Shown in pieces: positions 15,027 through 23,962 of a stretch of DNA of 42,169 bases. Source of the stretch: Rhodospirillales bacterium (GTDB taxonomy: Bacteria; Pseudomonadota; Alphaproteobacteria; Rhodospirillales; Casp-alpha2). The stretch lies in the NCBI GenBank assembly GCA_021775095.1, contig JAJFII010000037.1, positions 1 to 42,169 of the forward strand, in the 5' to 3' direction. How positions within the stretch are numbered: the stretch's first letter is position 1; every line of letters begins with the position of its first letter. Below the pieces are notes generated by a model. The model was not told the DNA's origin. It did not search any database and was given only the letters and a program-made list of their open reading frames with translations. A program made the position numbers and the translations under genes.

Positions 15027-16226
15027 GTGGCCGTAGACTCAATACCGCAAGATCAACCGGCACCACCAAAAGTCGCGCTGATTAACGACCCCAGAGCACG
15101 CGCTCTGTTTTTCCAGGTACTGGTCCTGGGATCGATCCTCATTTTCGGCGGGATCATTATAAACAACACGATGGACAACCTGGCCAGCCAGGGCATTGCA
15201 TCGGGTTTCGGGTTTTTGAACACGACGGCAGGATTTGCCATCGGTTACAGCCCCTTTCTGGAATACAGCGAAGAAAATACCTACGGATATGCCCTGCTTG
15301 TCGGGCTGCTCAATACCCTTCTGGTGGCTTTTATCGGTGTTGTTTTTGCGACGGTCATCGGTTTCATCATGGGGGTCGCCAGACTTTCTAAAAACTGGCT
15401 GATATCTACTTTGGCGCTCATTTACATTGAAATGATGCGCAACGTGCCCTTGCTTCTACAGATTTTTGTCTGGTACTTCGGCGTCCTGCGGGCTTTGCCC
15501 GGGCCGCGTCAAAGTGTTGATCTTGCCGGCACCATATTTGTCAATAATCGGGGCATGTTTGTCCCTGCGCCGGTTTTTGAAGCGGGATTTGGTCTCGTTA
15601 CGGCGGCATTTATCATCGCGATTGTCGGCATTGTCGTGCTTGCCAAATGGGCCAAACAACGGATGGAACTGACCGGGCAACCGTTCCCGGTTTTTTGGAC
15701 GTCCCTGGGTCTTATCATTGTTTTGCCTCTGCTGGCCGCAGCCATCATGGGGTTCCCCATGGGTTGGGATTACGCGGAGCTCCAGGGGTTTAACTTCCAA
15801 GGCGGGGCCGAGCTGCCACCGGAATTGGTTTCCCTGGCTCTGGCCCTTTCCACCTATACAGGTGCATTTATTGCGGAAATTGTCCGGGCGGGAATTCAAT
15901 CTGTCAGCCACGGTCAAACGGAAGCCGCCTATGCGTTAGGTGTTAAACCCGGCGTTACCTTGCGGCTGGTTGTCATTCCACAGGCTTTGCGGGTGATTAT
16001 CCCGCCGCTTACCAGCCAGTACCTGAATTTAACCAAAAACTCGTCCCTGGCGGCGGCGATTGCCTATCCGGACATCATTTTGGTTTTTGCAGGTACCGTT
16101 CTCATGCAAACGGGACAAGCCGTGGAAATCATCGCGATTGCGATGGGTTTCTATCTTTTGGTCAGTTTAATCATTTCCATGTTTATGAACTGGTACAACA
16201 AAAAAATGGCATTGGTGGAGCGTTAA
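15027..16226 (+). CDS. aapQ: General L-amino acid ABC transporter permease AapQ
   Basis: One of two membrane subunits of the amino-acid importer, 399 residues, matching AapQ/BztB and longer than simple HisQM-type permeases. About eight membrane segments are visible. The characteristic LNTLLVAFIGVVFATVIGF, IEMMRNVPLLLQIFVWYF and the EAA coupling loop (HGQTEAAYALGVKPGVTLRLVVIPQAL) are present. The start is GTG at 15027 with GGGGAG about 8 bases upstream. The stop is 3 bases before aapM. AapQ and AapM form the channel and AapP drives it. Confidence 0.94.
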   Translation: MAVDSIPQDQPAPPKVALINDPRARALFFQVLVLGSILIFGGIIINNTMDNLASQGIASGFGFLNTTAGFAIGYSPFLEYSEENTYGYALLVGLLNTLLVAFIGVVFATVIGFIMGVARLSKNWLISTLALIYIEMMRNVPLLLQIFVWYFGVLRALPGPRQSVDLAGTIFVNNRGMFVPAPVFEAGFGLVTAAFIIAIVGIVVLAKWAKQRMELTGQPFPVFWTSLGLIIVLPLLAAAIMGFPMGWDYAELQGFNFQGGAELPPELVSLALALSTYTGAFIAEIVRAGIQSVSHGQTEAAYALGVKPGVTLRLVVIPQALRVIIPPLTSQYLNLTKNSSLAAAIAYPDIILVFAGTVLMQTGQAVEIIAIAMGFYLLVSLIISMFMNWYNKKMALVER

Positions 16227-16229
16227 GTC

Positions 16230-17354
16230 ATGGCTGAACAAACTCAACACATAGTCGGAGAACACCCTGACCTTCAACCGCCCGCCTCCACAGTCGGAGC
16301 CTATGGCTGGATTCGGGAAAATCTCATATCAACGCCAATCAATACGTTTTTTACGATCCTCGCCATTTATTTGATTTACCTATTGGTTCCGCCGGTACTG
16401 GATTGGTTGATCTTTAGTGCGGCGTGGGTCGGAACCGATAATACGGTATGTAAAAACGAAACCGGTGGTCCCATTGCTGCGGCCTGTTGGCCCTTTGTCG
16501 TGGCCTGGTTTAAACCCTTCATGTTCGGGTTTTATCCGGATTCGGAACTGTGGCGCATCAAACTGACCTACTGGATATTCGGTTTGGGGGTTTTGGCCCT
16601 GGTCATTCCTGCCGTTCCCTTCAAAAAATGGGTTGCCGTCTTCCTTTTGATCCCCTACCCGGTCATTTGTTATTACATGTATGCGGGCGGGTCTTTTGGC
16701 CTGGTCGCTGTGGAAACCCCCTTGTGGGGTGGATTGTTCCTGACCTTGGTCATTGCCATAACCGGAATTGTCGCGTCCTTGCCGATTGGTATTTTGCTGG
16801 CCCTCGGGCGCCGTTCAAACATGCCGGTTGTCAAAGCCGTATGTATTGCCTTTATCGAATTGTGGCGCGGTGTGCCGTTGATATCCGTGCTGTTCATGTC
16901 GTCGGTCATGTTCCCGTTGTTCATGCCGGAAGGGGTTAACTTCGATAAACTGATCCGCGCCTTGGTGGGTGTTACCCTGTTTTCGTCGGCATATATGGCG
17001 GAAGTTGTGCGGGGCGGATTGCAGGCGATCCCCAAAGGGCAGTACGAAGGCGCCCAGGCGTTGGGACTTAATTTTGGTAAAATGATGTTTTTCATTGTCA
17101 TGCCGCAAGCCCTGAAACTTGTCATTCCCGGCATCGTTAATACGTTTATTGGCCTGTTCAAGGATACCACGTTGGTTGGTGTTATAGGTTTGTTCGATTT
17201 CTTGGGAATGGTCCAGGCTGGATCCTCCAATAAGGACTGGCTGGGCTACCTGACAACAGGATTTGCGTTTGCTGCACTTGTCTATTGGGTCTTTTGTTTT
17301 GGTATGAGCCAATATTCGCAACACCTCGAACGCAAACTTCATACCGGCCACTAG
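16230..17354 (+). CDS. aapM: General L-amino acid ABC transporter permease AapM
   Basis: The second membrane subunit, 374 residues, partner of AapQ. It has a long N-terminal region with several membrane segments and a loop containing three Cys (DNTVCKNETGGPIAAACW and nearby), typical of AapM/BztC. The transport domain follows, with IELWRGVPLISVLFMSSVMFP and the EAA loop PKGQYEGAQALGLNFGKMMFFIVMPQAL. The second half (about 190-370) matches the HisM-type permease fold. It starts 3 bases after aapQ and is followed 42 bases later by aapP. A ribosome-binding site (GGTGGAG) lies in the aapQ end. Confidence 0.94.
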   Translation: MAEQTQHIVGEHPDLQPPASTVGAYGWIRENLISTPINTFFTILAIYLIYLLVPPVLDWLIFSAAWVGTDNTVCKNETGGPIAAACWPFVVAWFKPFMFGFYPDSELWRIKLTYWIFGLGVLALVIPAVPFKKWVAVFLLIPYPVICYYMYAGGSFGLVAVETPLWGGLFLTLVIAITGIVASLPIGILLALGRRSNMPVVKAVCIAFIELWRGVPLISVLFMSSVMFPLFMPEGVNFDKLIRALVGVTLFSSAYMAEVVRGGLQAIPKGQYEGAQALGLNFGKMMFFIVMPQALKLVIPGIVNTFIGLFKDTTLVGVIGLFDFLGMVQAGSSNKDWLGYLTTGFAFAALVYWVFCFGMSQYSQHLERKLHTGH

Positions 17355-17396
17355 GTCTGGAATACAAAAATCCGCAAGGATAAAGGGAGACTATAA

Positions 17397-18197
17397 ATGT
17401 CTGATTCGAATGTAAGTGCCGACGATCTCCACGCGCCGACCAAAGAAATGACGGTTGGTGATGACCTGGTCATCGAAATTAACGGGATGCATAAATGGTA
17501 TGGGTCCTTCCATGTCCTGAAAGATATCAATCTCAAGGTCAATCTTGGCGAACGGATTGTTGTTTGCGGCCCGTCGGGATCCGGTAAATCAACGATGATC
17601 CGTTGTATCAATCGGCTTGAAGAACATCAGCAGGGGCAAATTGTGGTTGGTGGCATTGAATTGTCCAATGACCTGAAAAAAATTGATGAAATCCGCCGTG
17701 AAGTGGGCATGTGTTTTCAGCATTTTAATTTGTTCCCGCATCTGTCGATTATGGAAAACCTGGTGTTGGCACCCATGTGGGTTCGCAATATTCCACGGGC
17801 TCAGGCAGAAGAGACGGCCATGAAGTATCTGGAGCGGGTCAAAATTCCCGAACAGGCTGCCAAGTTTCCTGGTCAATTGTCCGGTGGTCAACAACAACGT
17901 GTGGCGATTGCACGGTCCTTGTGCATGAGCCCAAAAATCATGCTGTTTGATGAACCGACATCGGCATTGGACCCGGAAATGATCAAGGAAGTGCTGGACG
18001 TTATGATCGAGTTGGCTGAAGAGGGCATGACGATGATCTGTGTCACCCACGAAATGGGTTTTGCCAAAACCGTGGCCAATCGGGTGATCTTCATGGATGG
18101 CGGCGAAATCATCGAAGAGAACGAACCCAATTCGTTCTTTGACAACCCGCAACACGAGCGTACCCAGTTGTTCCTGAGCCAGATTCTCGCTCATTAG
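17397..18197 (+). CDS. aapP: General L-amino acid ABC transporter ATP-binding protein AapP
   Basis: The ATPase of the amino-acid importer, 266 residues. Motifs in order: Walker [10 protein letters not shown], a Q-loop in [11 protein letters not shown], signature [15 protein letters not shown], Walker [13 protein letters not shown], and the H-loop in VTHEMGF. The polar-amino-acid ATPase pattern [20 protein letters not shown] identifies the group. It has a ribosome-binding site (AAAGGGAG) before the ATG and ends the aapJQMP operon, with a strong terminator 15 bases beyond the stop. Confidence 0.96.
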   Translation: MSDSNVSADDLHAPTKEMTVGDDLVIEINGMHKWYGSFHVLKDINLKVNLGERIVVCGPSGSGKSTMIRCINRLEEHQQGQIVVGGIELSNDLKKIDEIRREVGMCFQHFNLFPHLSIMENLVLAPMWVRNIPRAQAEETAMKYLERVKIPEQAAKFPGQLSGGQQQRVAIARSLCMSPKIMLFDEPTSALDPEMIKEVLDVMIELAEEGMTMICVTHEMGFAKTVANRVIFMDGGEIIEENEPNSFFDNPQHERTQLFLSQILAH

Positions 18198-18212
18198 GAA
18201 CCCCTGAGAGAC

Positions 18213-18247
18213 AAAAAATCGGTCCGTTCTACGGGCCGGTTTTTTTT
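18213..18247 (+). terminator. Rho-independent terminator of the aap operon
   Basis: A stem from CGGTCCGT and ACGGGCCG (18220-18238, one G-T wobble) with a TCT loop is flanked by an A run before it and eight T residues after it. It lies 15 bases after the aapP stop. The A run also allows use in the other direction. Confidence 0.9.
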
Positions 18248-18298
18248 GTGGGCCCACTGAACTCTTGCGAAATACGAAATAGGACTTACAAACGGTTT

Positions 18299-18877
18299 AT
18301 GGAAAATCAATCCGCATCACCAAAATGGCTTAAACCGGCCGTCGAATACGGTCCCATCGGGATATTTTTTGCCGCCTATTATCTGGGCGACCTGTTTGCC
18401 GCGACATCGGCAATTATGATTGCCACGGCCATTGCGCTTTTAGTCTCTTATATTTTTGAACGGAAAATTCCCATGATGCCGTTGGTGACGGCCATTGTCA
18501 TCGGAATATTTGGTGGGCTGACTTTGTGGTTAAAGGACGAAACCTTCATCAAAATGAAACCGACGATCATCCAAACCGTCTTTGGTCTAATCCTGTTGGC
18601 TGGACTGGCAATGAATAAACTGTTTTTAAAATCGGTGATGGGGTCGGTCTGGCAGATGAGAGATCCAGCGTGGCGAAGTTTGACGGTGCGCTTTGTCGGT
18701 TACTTTTTTGTGATGGCTGTCATTAACGAACTGGTCTGGCGCACCCAGTCGACGGATTTTTGGGTGAATTTTAAGGTGTTTGGCATTATGGGACTGACCT
18801 TCGTTTTTATCATGTCGCAAATGAAGTTTATCCAGTCCCATGTCGTCGAAGGGGATGCACCTGAGGATAACACTTAG
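18299..18877 (+). CDS. yciB: YciB/septation protein A family membrane protein
   Basis: An inner-membrane protein of 192 residues, the normal length for YciB (intracellular septation protein A, formerly IspZ/IspA). About five membrane helices are visible, with the family signatures VEYGPIGIFFAAYYL, KPTIIQTVFGLILLAGL, WRSLTVRFVGYFFVMAVINELVWR and STDFWVNFKVFGIMGLTFVF. The family is linked to cell division and envelope integrity, but its biochemical role is not settled. The ATG at 18299 gives the correct N-terminus; a GTG at 18248 lies inside the aap terminator and is unlikely. It follows aapP as a separate unit and converges on fahA. Confidence 0.9.
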   Translation: MENQSASPKWLKPAVEYGPIGIFFAAYYLGDLFAATSAIMIATAIALLVSYIFERKIPMMPLVTAIVIGIFGGLTLWLKDETFIKMKPTIIQTVFGLILLAGLAMNKLFLKSVMGSVWQMRDPAWRSLTVRFVGYFFVMAVINELVWRTQSTDFWVNFKVFGIMGLTFVFIMSQMKFIQSHVVEGDAPEDNT

Positions 18878-18951
18878 CCCGCAAGACCTGCTGTCGGCCA
18901 GAGAGCTGAGGAATTGCGGCGCGGGCTGCATCAATACAATTGGCTCCGGCC

Positions 18952-20196
18952 TTATGCCGCCGGTGTCGGCGGGGGAAGGATCGTGCCCGTGCACGGGCCG
19001 AAACCGATGCGGTAGCCGTCGCCTTGGGCGTGTCCGTGCAGGGCCAGCGTATCACCGTCCTCAATGAACGTTCGTGTCCGGCCGCAATCGAGCGTCAATG
19101 GATGCTTGCCGCCCCAGGTCATTTCCAGAAGCGATCCGTACGTGCCCTTGTCAGGCCCCGAGATCGTTCCGGAGCCAAGCAGATCGCCTGTCCGCATGGC
19201 GCAACCCGAAGAGGCATGATGCGCGAGTTGCTGTGCGGCCGAGTAGTACATGGTGTTGTAGTTCGTTCGGCAGATGACCGTCGGCGGGCCCCCTTTTGCG
19301 GTCATGCTGACGGCCAGATCAATGTCGTAGAGCATCGGCCCGGTGTCGCGAATGTAGGGCAGAAGTTCCTTTTCTCGTGGCGGCGTGGCACACCGAAATG
19401 GTGCGAGCGAAAATTTGCTCACCACCCAGGGGCTGATCGTCGTCGCAAATGCCTTCGACAGAAATGGCCCCAATGGCTGGTATTCCCAGGTCTGGATGTC
19501 CCGGGCCGACCAATCGTTGAGAATCACATAACCGAAGATCATATCGTCGGCCTCGTCGACGCTTATGGGTTTGCCCATCTGCGAAGGAAGCCCGACGACC
19601 GCGCCGATTTCCAGTTCCATATCCAGCCGCTTGCAGGGGCCAAAGCTCGGTATTTCTTCGTGCGGCGCCTTCATTTGACCGAGCGGACGGTGAAAGTCAG
19701 TGCCGGATACGACAACCGTCGAAGCGCGGCCGTTGTAGCCGATGGGAATGTGCAGCCAATTGGGCGGCAAGGCGCTCTCGCGGTCGCGGAACATCGAGCC
19801 GACATTAAAGGCGTGTTGCCGACCCGCGTAGAAGTCGGTGTATTCCGTCACCTGAAACGGCAGGTGCAGGGTGACGCTGCCGACGTCATGCAGCGCAGCG
19901 CGCACGGTGCCCGTTTCGTTGCCGTCCCGCAGAAGATCGGTCAGCTTTTGGCGGACGTCCTCCCAGGCCTGTTTTCCCAATCCCATGAACGTGTTGAGGG
20001 CCGGCGCTTCGAACTCGCAATCCGGTAGCAGGCCGGTCGATTGCAGCGCCGCCAGGTCCAACACGTGATTTCCGATCGCCGTCCCACAGCGCGGTGTATC
20101 ACCCGCCGCGAAAACACCAAAGGGAAGATTGTTCAAGGGAAAGGGGGTTGCCGGGTCGTTGGCGGTCTCAAGCCAGGATCGGATCAGGTCAGTCAT
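18952..20196 (-). CDS. fahA: Fumarylacetoacetase
   Basis: The last enzyme of phenylalanine/tyrosine breakdown; it splits fumarylacetoacetate into fumarate and acetoacetate. It has 414 residues. The metal and catalytic residues are in place with a constant offset of five from the mouse enzyme: Asp121 and the base His128 in YTDFYAGRQHAFNVG, Glu194 and Glu196 in LDMELEIG, and Asp228 in NDWSARDIQ. The start has GGAGG 8 bases upstream. It is the third gene of hmgA-(broken maiA)-fahA. Its natural substrate needs the isomerase that is destroyed here, unless a second maiA exists elsewhere or isomerisation is non-enzymatic. Its GC content looks higher than in neighbouring blocks. Confidence 0.95.
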   Translation of the reverse strand: MTDLIRSWLETANDPATPFPLNNLPFGVFAAGDTPRCGTAIGNHVLDLAALQSTGLLPDCEFEAPALNTFMGLGKQAWEDVRQKLTDLLRDGNETGTVRAALHDVGSVTLHLPFQVTEYTDFYAGRQHAFNVGSMFRDRESALPPNWLHIPIGYNGRASTVVVSGTDFHRPLGQMKAPHEEIPSFGPCKRLDMELEIGAVVGLPSQMGKPISVDEADDMIFGYVILNDWSARDIQTWEYQPLGPFLSKAFATTISPWVVSKFSLAPFRCATPPREKELLPYIRDTGPMLYDIDLAVSMTAKGGPPTVICRTNYNTMYYSAAQQLAHHASSGCAMRTGDLLGSGTISGPDKGTYGSLLEMTWGGKHPLTLDCGRTRTFIEDGDTLALHGHAQGDGYRIGFGPCTGTILPPPTPAA

Positions 20197-20210
20197 GGCA
20201 ATATCCTCCG

Positions 20211-20445
20211 TTAATTTGCGCCTGGTCGGGTTTCGGGACGGGCCGCATTGACCGCGGCATCGGTCAGGCTGCGGCCGTCGTTCTCGCTACGCCGCACGAA
20301 GGGTGCCAGGTCGCAGACCCATTGATGCGCGTTGGATAGCTGCGGAACGGGGCAGCGATCAGCCAGATCGGGCGAACCCATGTCGCTTAACGGCAATCCG
20401 CACGCCGCAGGGCGGGGTCGCTCGCCAGGAGGTGGAGAGCTTCAT
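20211..20445 (-). pseudogene. maiA: Wreck of maleylacetoacetate isomerase: N- and C-terminal remnants in different frames
   Basis: Two scraps of a glutathione-S-transferase-fold maleylacetoacetate isomerase fill the gap between hmgA and fahA. The ATG at 20445 overlaps the hmgA stop (ATGA) and reads [19 protein letters not shown], aligning with the family start MKL..WRSS....VRIA; the frame then stops at 20359. From about 20360 a second frame reads DRCPVPQLSNA, then CDLAPF and AARPETRPGAN, matching the family C-terminus (VPQ.YNA, DL.PF, AAPE.QPDAE), and stops at 20211. Intact enzymes have about 210-215 residues; about 135-140 central residues are missing and the two ends are out of frame. The catalytic SS motif near the N-terminus is also changed (AT). 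The order hmgA-maiA-fahA is a common arrangement, which supports the identification. Confidence 0.78.
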
Positions 20446-21803
20446 TTTTTACCCGGCGTGCCATCGAACTTTTTCTCGATGTCCTTCCAGCAATCAATGT
20501 AGTCGTCCTGCAGGGGTGCCTCTTTGCCGGCGAACTGGGTCAGGTGCTGCGGAAACCGGGTTTCGAACATGAAGGACATTGTGTTGTCCAGCTTCTCGGG
20601 CTTGAGGTCCGCATTCGAAGCCCCTTCGAAGGCATTGCGGTCCGGCCCATGCGGCAGCATCATGTTGTGAAGGCTTGTGCCGCCCGGCACGAAGCCCTGT
20701 GATTTGGCATCATATTGGCCGTAGATGTTGCCCATCAGCTCAGACATGATGTTCTTGTGATACCACGGAGGGCGGAAGGTATCCTCCATCACCATCCAGC
20801 GTTCGCGAAAGAGCACGAAGTCGATATTGGCAGTGCCTTCGGTCCCGGAAGGTGCGGTCAGCACGGTGAAAATCGACGGATCGGGGTGATCGAACAGGAT
20901 CGAGCCCACCGGGCAGTAGGTGCGCAGATCGTATTTGACGGGCGCGTAATTGCCGTGCCATGCGACCACGTCCAGGGGCGAATGGCCAATTTCGCAGCGA
21001 TGGAACTGGCCGCACCATTTCACGGTGACGGTCGAGGCGGCATCGCGGTCCTCAAAGGCGGCAACCGGCGATTTGAAATCCCGGTGGTTGGCCATGCAGT
21101 TCGCCCCGATCGGCCCGCGACCCGGCAGTTCGAACTTCTGTCCATAATTCTCGCAGACGAAGCCGCGGGCGGGACCTTCAAGCACTTCAACGCGGTAAAC
21201 CAAGCCGCGGGGAATGATGGCGATTTCCTTGGGCTCAATGTCGATAATCCCAAGCTCGGTTGCAAAGCGCAGCCGTCCCTCCTGCGGCACGATCAGAAGC
21301 TCACTGTCGGCCGAGAAGAAGTAGTCTTCAGTCATGCTTTCGGTGACGAGATAGATATGCGCCGCCATGCCGACCTGCATGTTGACGTCACCGGCTGTTG
21401 TCAATGTGCGTTGGCCGGTGATCCATGTGAGCTTCTCGCCGGAATGGGCAACCGGATCCCATCGATACTGGCCAAGCGAGGTGACCTCCGGCAGGACATT
21501 TGGTGCCGACTTCCAATAGGGAACGTCGATCTTGACGTAGCGGCTCGAATGTTTGACCGAGGGCCGGATGCGATAACACCATGTGCGCTCGTTCCGATGG
21601 GCGGGCGCGGTGAACGCGGTTCCAGATAACTGCTCGCCATAAAGCCCGTAGTTTATTTTCTGCGGCGAGTTCATTCCCTGCGGCAGCGCCCCCGGCAGGG
21701 CCTCGGTTTCGAAGTCATTGCCGAACCCCGGCATGTAACCTGCGGTCGTTCCGACCGGTGTCGCTGCCTGCGTAAGTCGGCTGAGAGGGGTTTGGGTATT
21801 CAT
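20442..21803 (-). CDS. hmgA: Homogentisate 1,2-dioxygenase
   Basis: An iron dioxygenase that opens homogentisate to maleylacetoacetate, 453 residues. The N-terminal [20 protein letters not shown] is highly typical. The iron ligands expected by family comparison lie in [14 protein letters not shown] (His and Glu) and in [12 protein letters not shown] (His). The ATG at 21803 was chosen because AAAAAGGAGG stands just upstream; an in-frame ATG at 21872 lies within the upstream permease fragment. The start overlaps the stop of that fragment (ATGA), and the stop overlaps the broken maiA start in the same way. No hppD or regulator is in the window. Confidence 0.96.
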   Translation of the reverse strand: MNTQTPLSRLTQAATPVGTTAGYMPGFGNDFETEALPGALPQGMNSPQKINYGLYGEQLSGTAFTAPAHRNERTWCYRIRPSVKHSSRYVKIDVPYWKSAPNVLPEVTSLGQYRWDPVAHSGEKLTWITGQRTLTTAGDVNMQVGMAAHIYLVTESMTEDYFFSADSELLIVPQEGRLRFATELGIIDIEPKEIAIIPRGLVYRVEVLEGPARGFVCENYGQKFELPGRGPIGANCMANHRDFKSPVAAFEDRDAASTVTVKWCGQFHRCEIGHSPLDVVAWHGNYAPVKYDLRTYCPVGSILFDHPDPSIFTVLTAPSGTEGTANIDFVLFRERWMVMEDTFRPPWYHKNIMSELMGNIYGQYDAKSQGFVPGGTSLHNMMLPHGPDRNAFEGASNADLKPEKLDNTMSFMFETRFPQHLTQFAGKEAPLQDDYIDCWKDIEKKFDGTPGKK

Positions 21804-22258
21804 GAGAAATCCTCCTTTTTCGAGATTGAAAGATTGATCGGCCGTCGGCACTCCATTGCCACTAACCGCCAAGCCGACAGACCCAGCACGGGTACGATCA
21901 ACTTAAGGCCGACGATGCCAGCGATCCAGAACGGCAGGATACCTCTGAAGACCGGTGAGATGGGAACCTCTTTCAGCATGGACTTCGGCACGACGACGTT
22001 GATGCAGACCAGCGGCGTGATAAGGCTGATCTCCGTTGCGACGACGATCACGATGGTGAACCTTTTCAATGCATCTTCGGGATCCATCTCCATCTCACTG
22101 AAAAATTGCAATTCGTACATCAGCGGGTAGAAAACCTGCACTGTCAACAGCACCAGCGACAGGCTCTCACGGACGCCGCCCAGAAGCAGATCGATGACAG
22201 CCTTGGCCCGTCGACCGCTGTCTTTATCGACACCCGTCCAACCCTGCCCTGGACCTCG
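21800..22258 (-). pseudogene. C-terminal fragment of a TRAP transporter large permease (DctM family)
   Basis: The open frame (152 codons) shows the end of a DctM-type TRAP permease: LLLGGVRESLSLVLLTVQVFYPL, VVATEISLITPLVCINVVVP and EVPISPVFRGILPFWIAGIVGL. These match the last roughly 110 residues of a family whose members usually exceed 420. No other part of the permease, no small permease (DctQ) and no binding protein (DctP) is near. The first about 20 codons after the upstream stop (22259-22261) do not look like a permease. The last residues (SISKKEDFS) pass through the hmgA ribosome-binding site, and the TGA overlaps the hmgA ATG. A remnant from a rearrangement is the best explanation. Confidence 0.75.
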
Positions 22259-22292
22259 TCAAAGCTATAAGTTGGCCTGTTTATCTGACGAA

Positions 22293-23393
22293 TTACAGCG
22301 TATCCAGGTAAGGTTCGGCAGGGGTAAAGGGTCGGTCCTGGAGGCGGGCCGTTTCTGGCAAAATTAAGGTGCCGTTGTGGGTCGTCAGCCCCTTTGCCAA
22401 CCAGGGTTCGGCTTTACAGGCAGCGACAAGGCCATGGTCGGCGATCCGGGTAATAAACGGTAAAATGGCCTGGCTATAACCGGCCGATGCGGTGGCTGGC
22501 ACGGCGCCTGGAATGTTGTCGACGCAAAAATGTCGGATACCGTCGACATCATAGACCGGGTCGGCCCAGGTGGTTGGACGGCAAGTTTCAATGGCTCCCG
22601 CCGTATCACAGGAGATATCAACGATTGCAGCGGTTGGTTTTAAGGATTTTAACATACCCCGACTGATTAAATGGTCGCTCCGGTGTTTCGGCCACAAAAC
22701 ACAGTTAACTATCAGATCCGCATGGCTCAGCTGGCCTGATATTTCGGCCACAGGGGCTGATCGATAATCGCAACTGGCCCATGTCAGGGCAGAGGTTTTA
22801 CGGGCCCGTGCGACGATATCGAAGCCGGTGACGGAACATCCCAAGCGAAGAAGTGTGCGCAACGCCCCTTGACCGACGGCACCCAGGCCAATGACCAGGG
22901 CCTTTAGGGGGGGAGCACCAAAATGCGCCATAAAATGTCTGCCAGTGCCGCCGTGCGGTGCCATACATAACCGAACCCCCTCAAAGGCACCGATTTCACC
23001 GGCCAAAGGACAATTAGGCGAGCCGTCTTCATGGGTATCTTCTGCCGAAATACTGTTCACCTGACCGGCCAGAAGCTGATCGGTAAGATCCCGGTTAAGG
23101 GCCGTGTGCAGATTGCTGTAGATAATTTGACCAGGTCTGAGAAAACCGTATTCTTCCGGCATGATCTCTTTGACTTTGGCGATCATCTGCGACGCTTTAA
23201 ACAGCTTTTCCGCCATCGTCACAATTTCCGCGCCGATTGCCTCGTAGTCTTGATCAGAGGCACCCGATGCCACGCCTGCGGTCGATTCAATCCGTACCCG
23301 ATGGCCTTTTTCGACAAGCCGTGCGACGTCAGCCGGCATCAAAGCGACGCGGCCCTCCTGTGGTTTAATTTCTTTAGGAACGCCAATATCCAT
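22293..23393 (-). CDS. Alanine dehydrogenase/PNT-family NAD(P)-dependent dehydrogenase
   Basis: A 366-residue member of the alanine dehydrogenase/transhydrogenase alpha family. The start GVPKEIKPQEGRVALMPADV is typical. Residues matching catalytic positions of alanine dehydrogenase are the Lys in AKVKEIMPEEYG, the His in SNLHTA and the Asp in VDISCDTAG. The nucleotide-binding loop is VIGLGAVGQGA. The closing CVDNIPGAVPATASAGY and LAKGLTTHNGTL are also family marks. The central MSEVAGR-type stretch is replaced by AGEIGAFEGVR, so the substrate may differ from L-alanine/pyruvate. It is the last gene of a cysK-sseA-GNAT-dehydrogenase operon, 5 bases after the GNAT stop. Interconversion of pyruvate and alanine would fit, because the sulfurtransferase upstream releases pyruvate. 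Confidence 0.75.
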   Translation of the reverse strand: MDIGVPKEIKPQEGRVALMPADVARLVEKGHRVRIESTAGVASGASDQDYEAIGAEIVTMAEKLFKASQMIAKVKEIMPEEYGFLRPGQIIYSNLHTALNRDLTDQLLAGQVNSISAEDTHEDGSPNCPLAGEIGAFEGVRLCMAPHGGTGRHFMAHFGAPPLKALVIGLGAVGQGALRTLLRLGCSVTGFDIVARARKTSALTWASCDYRSAPVAEISGQLSHADLIVNCVLWPKHRSDHLISRGMLKSLKPTAAIVDISCDTAGAIETCRPTTWADPVYDVDGIRHFCVDNIPGAVPATASAGYSQAILPFITRIADHGLVAACKAEPWLAKGLTTHNGTLILPETARLQDRPFTPAEPYLDTL

Positions 23394-23398
23394 GTCTG

Positions 23399-23935
23399 TT
23401 ATCCAAACGCGTCGGTTGCCCGTGGATCGTCAATTTCTTCCGTTACCTGCTTATAGGGTTCAAACCCGTGCCGCTGATAGTTGTGGATGGCGGCAGGGTG
23501 GTCCTCGGTACAGGTATGGACAAACAGCCGTTTCGGATTATGCGACCAGGCTTGATCAATCATCCATCTCAAAAAATACCCACCCAGACTTTGGCCAATG
23601 AATTCAGGCATCAAGCCAAAATAAGCAAGTTCAATATCCTTCGCCCTGCGGCGATCCAATTCGCCAAATCCCGCCGGTACGCCGGCCACGTACAAAACGT
23701 AGATTTCCACCAAGTCGTCTTCGATGATGGTTTTTAGTTGCGGGTCCGTCAACTGACGCCGTTCCCACCAGAGCCAGTCCTGACCGATGGTCTCATAGAG
23801 ATATCGATAAAAAGACACGGTTGGTTTCTCGGCCCGCAGAAGCGCCACCTTTACCGCCGGGCGTGGCGGTGTCGGAGATGTTGGCCGTGCTGTCATTTCC
23901 AGGTAGGTGATGACGGACTTTATTTTTTTTACCAT
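23399..23935 (-). CDS. GNAT-family N-acetyltransferase
   Basis: An acetyltransferase of 178 residues. The core GNAT pattern is visible: AGFGELDRRRAKDIELAYFGLMPEFIGQSLGGYFLRWMID, where PEFIGQSLGG is the acetyl-CoA loop, and HPAAIHNYQRHGFEPYKQV near the end is the usual fourth motif. An about 40-residue N-terminal extension is rich in Pro and Lys. AGGAAG lies 7 bases before the ATG. It is placed between sseA (27-base gap) and the alanine dehydrogenase-like gene (5-base gap), so it is co-transcribed. A small-molecule amine or thio-amino acid substrate is plausible from context only. Confidence 0.82.
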   Translation of the reverse strand: MVKKIKSVITYLEMTARPTSPTPPRPAVKVALLRAEKPTVSFYRYLYETIGQDWLWWERRQLTDPQLKTIIEDDLVEIYVLYVAGVPAGFGELDRRRAKDIELAYFGLMPEFIGQSLGGYFLRWMIDQAWSHNPKRLFVHTCTEDHPAAIHNYQRHGFEPYKQVTEEIDDPRATDAFG

Positions 23936-23962
23936 GGAGAAACTTCCTGTTTGAGCGGTCGC

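Noticed and set aside
18940-20028. Long open frame on the + strand opposite fahA (362 codons)
   Set aside because: It is a shadow of the well-supported fumarylacetoacetase on the other strand; it has no ribosome-binding site or recognisable motif.
20715-21629. Long open frame on the + strand opposite hmgA (304 codons)
   Set aside because: Shadow of homogentisate dioxygenase; composition follows the antisense of that gene and no family motif is seen.
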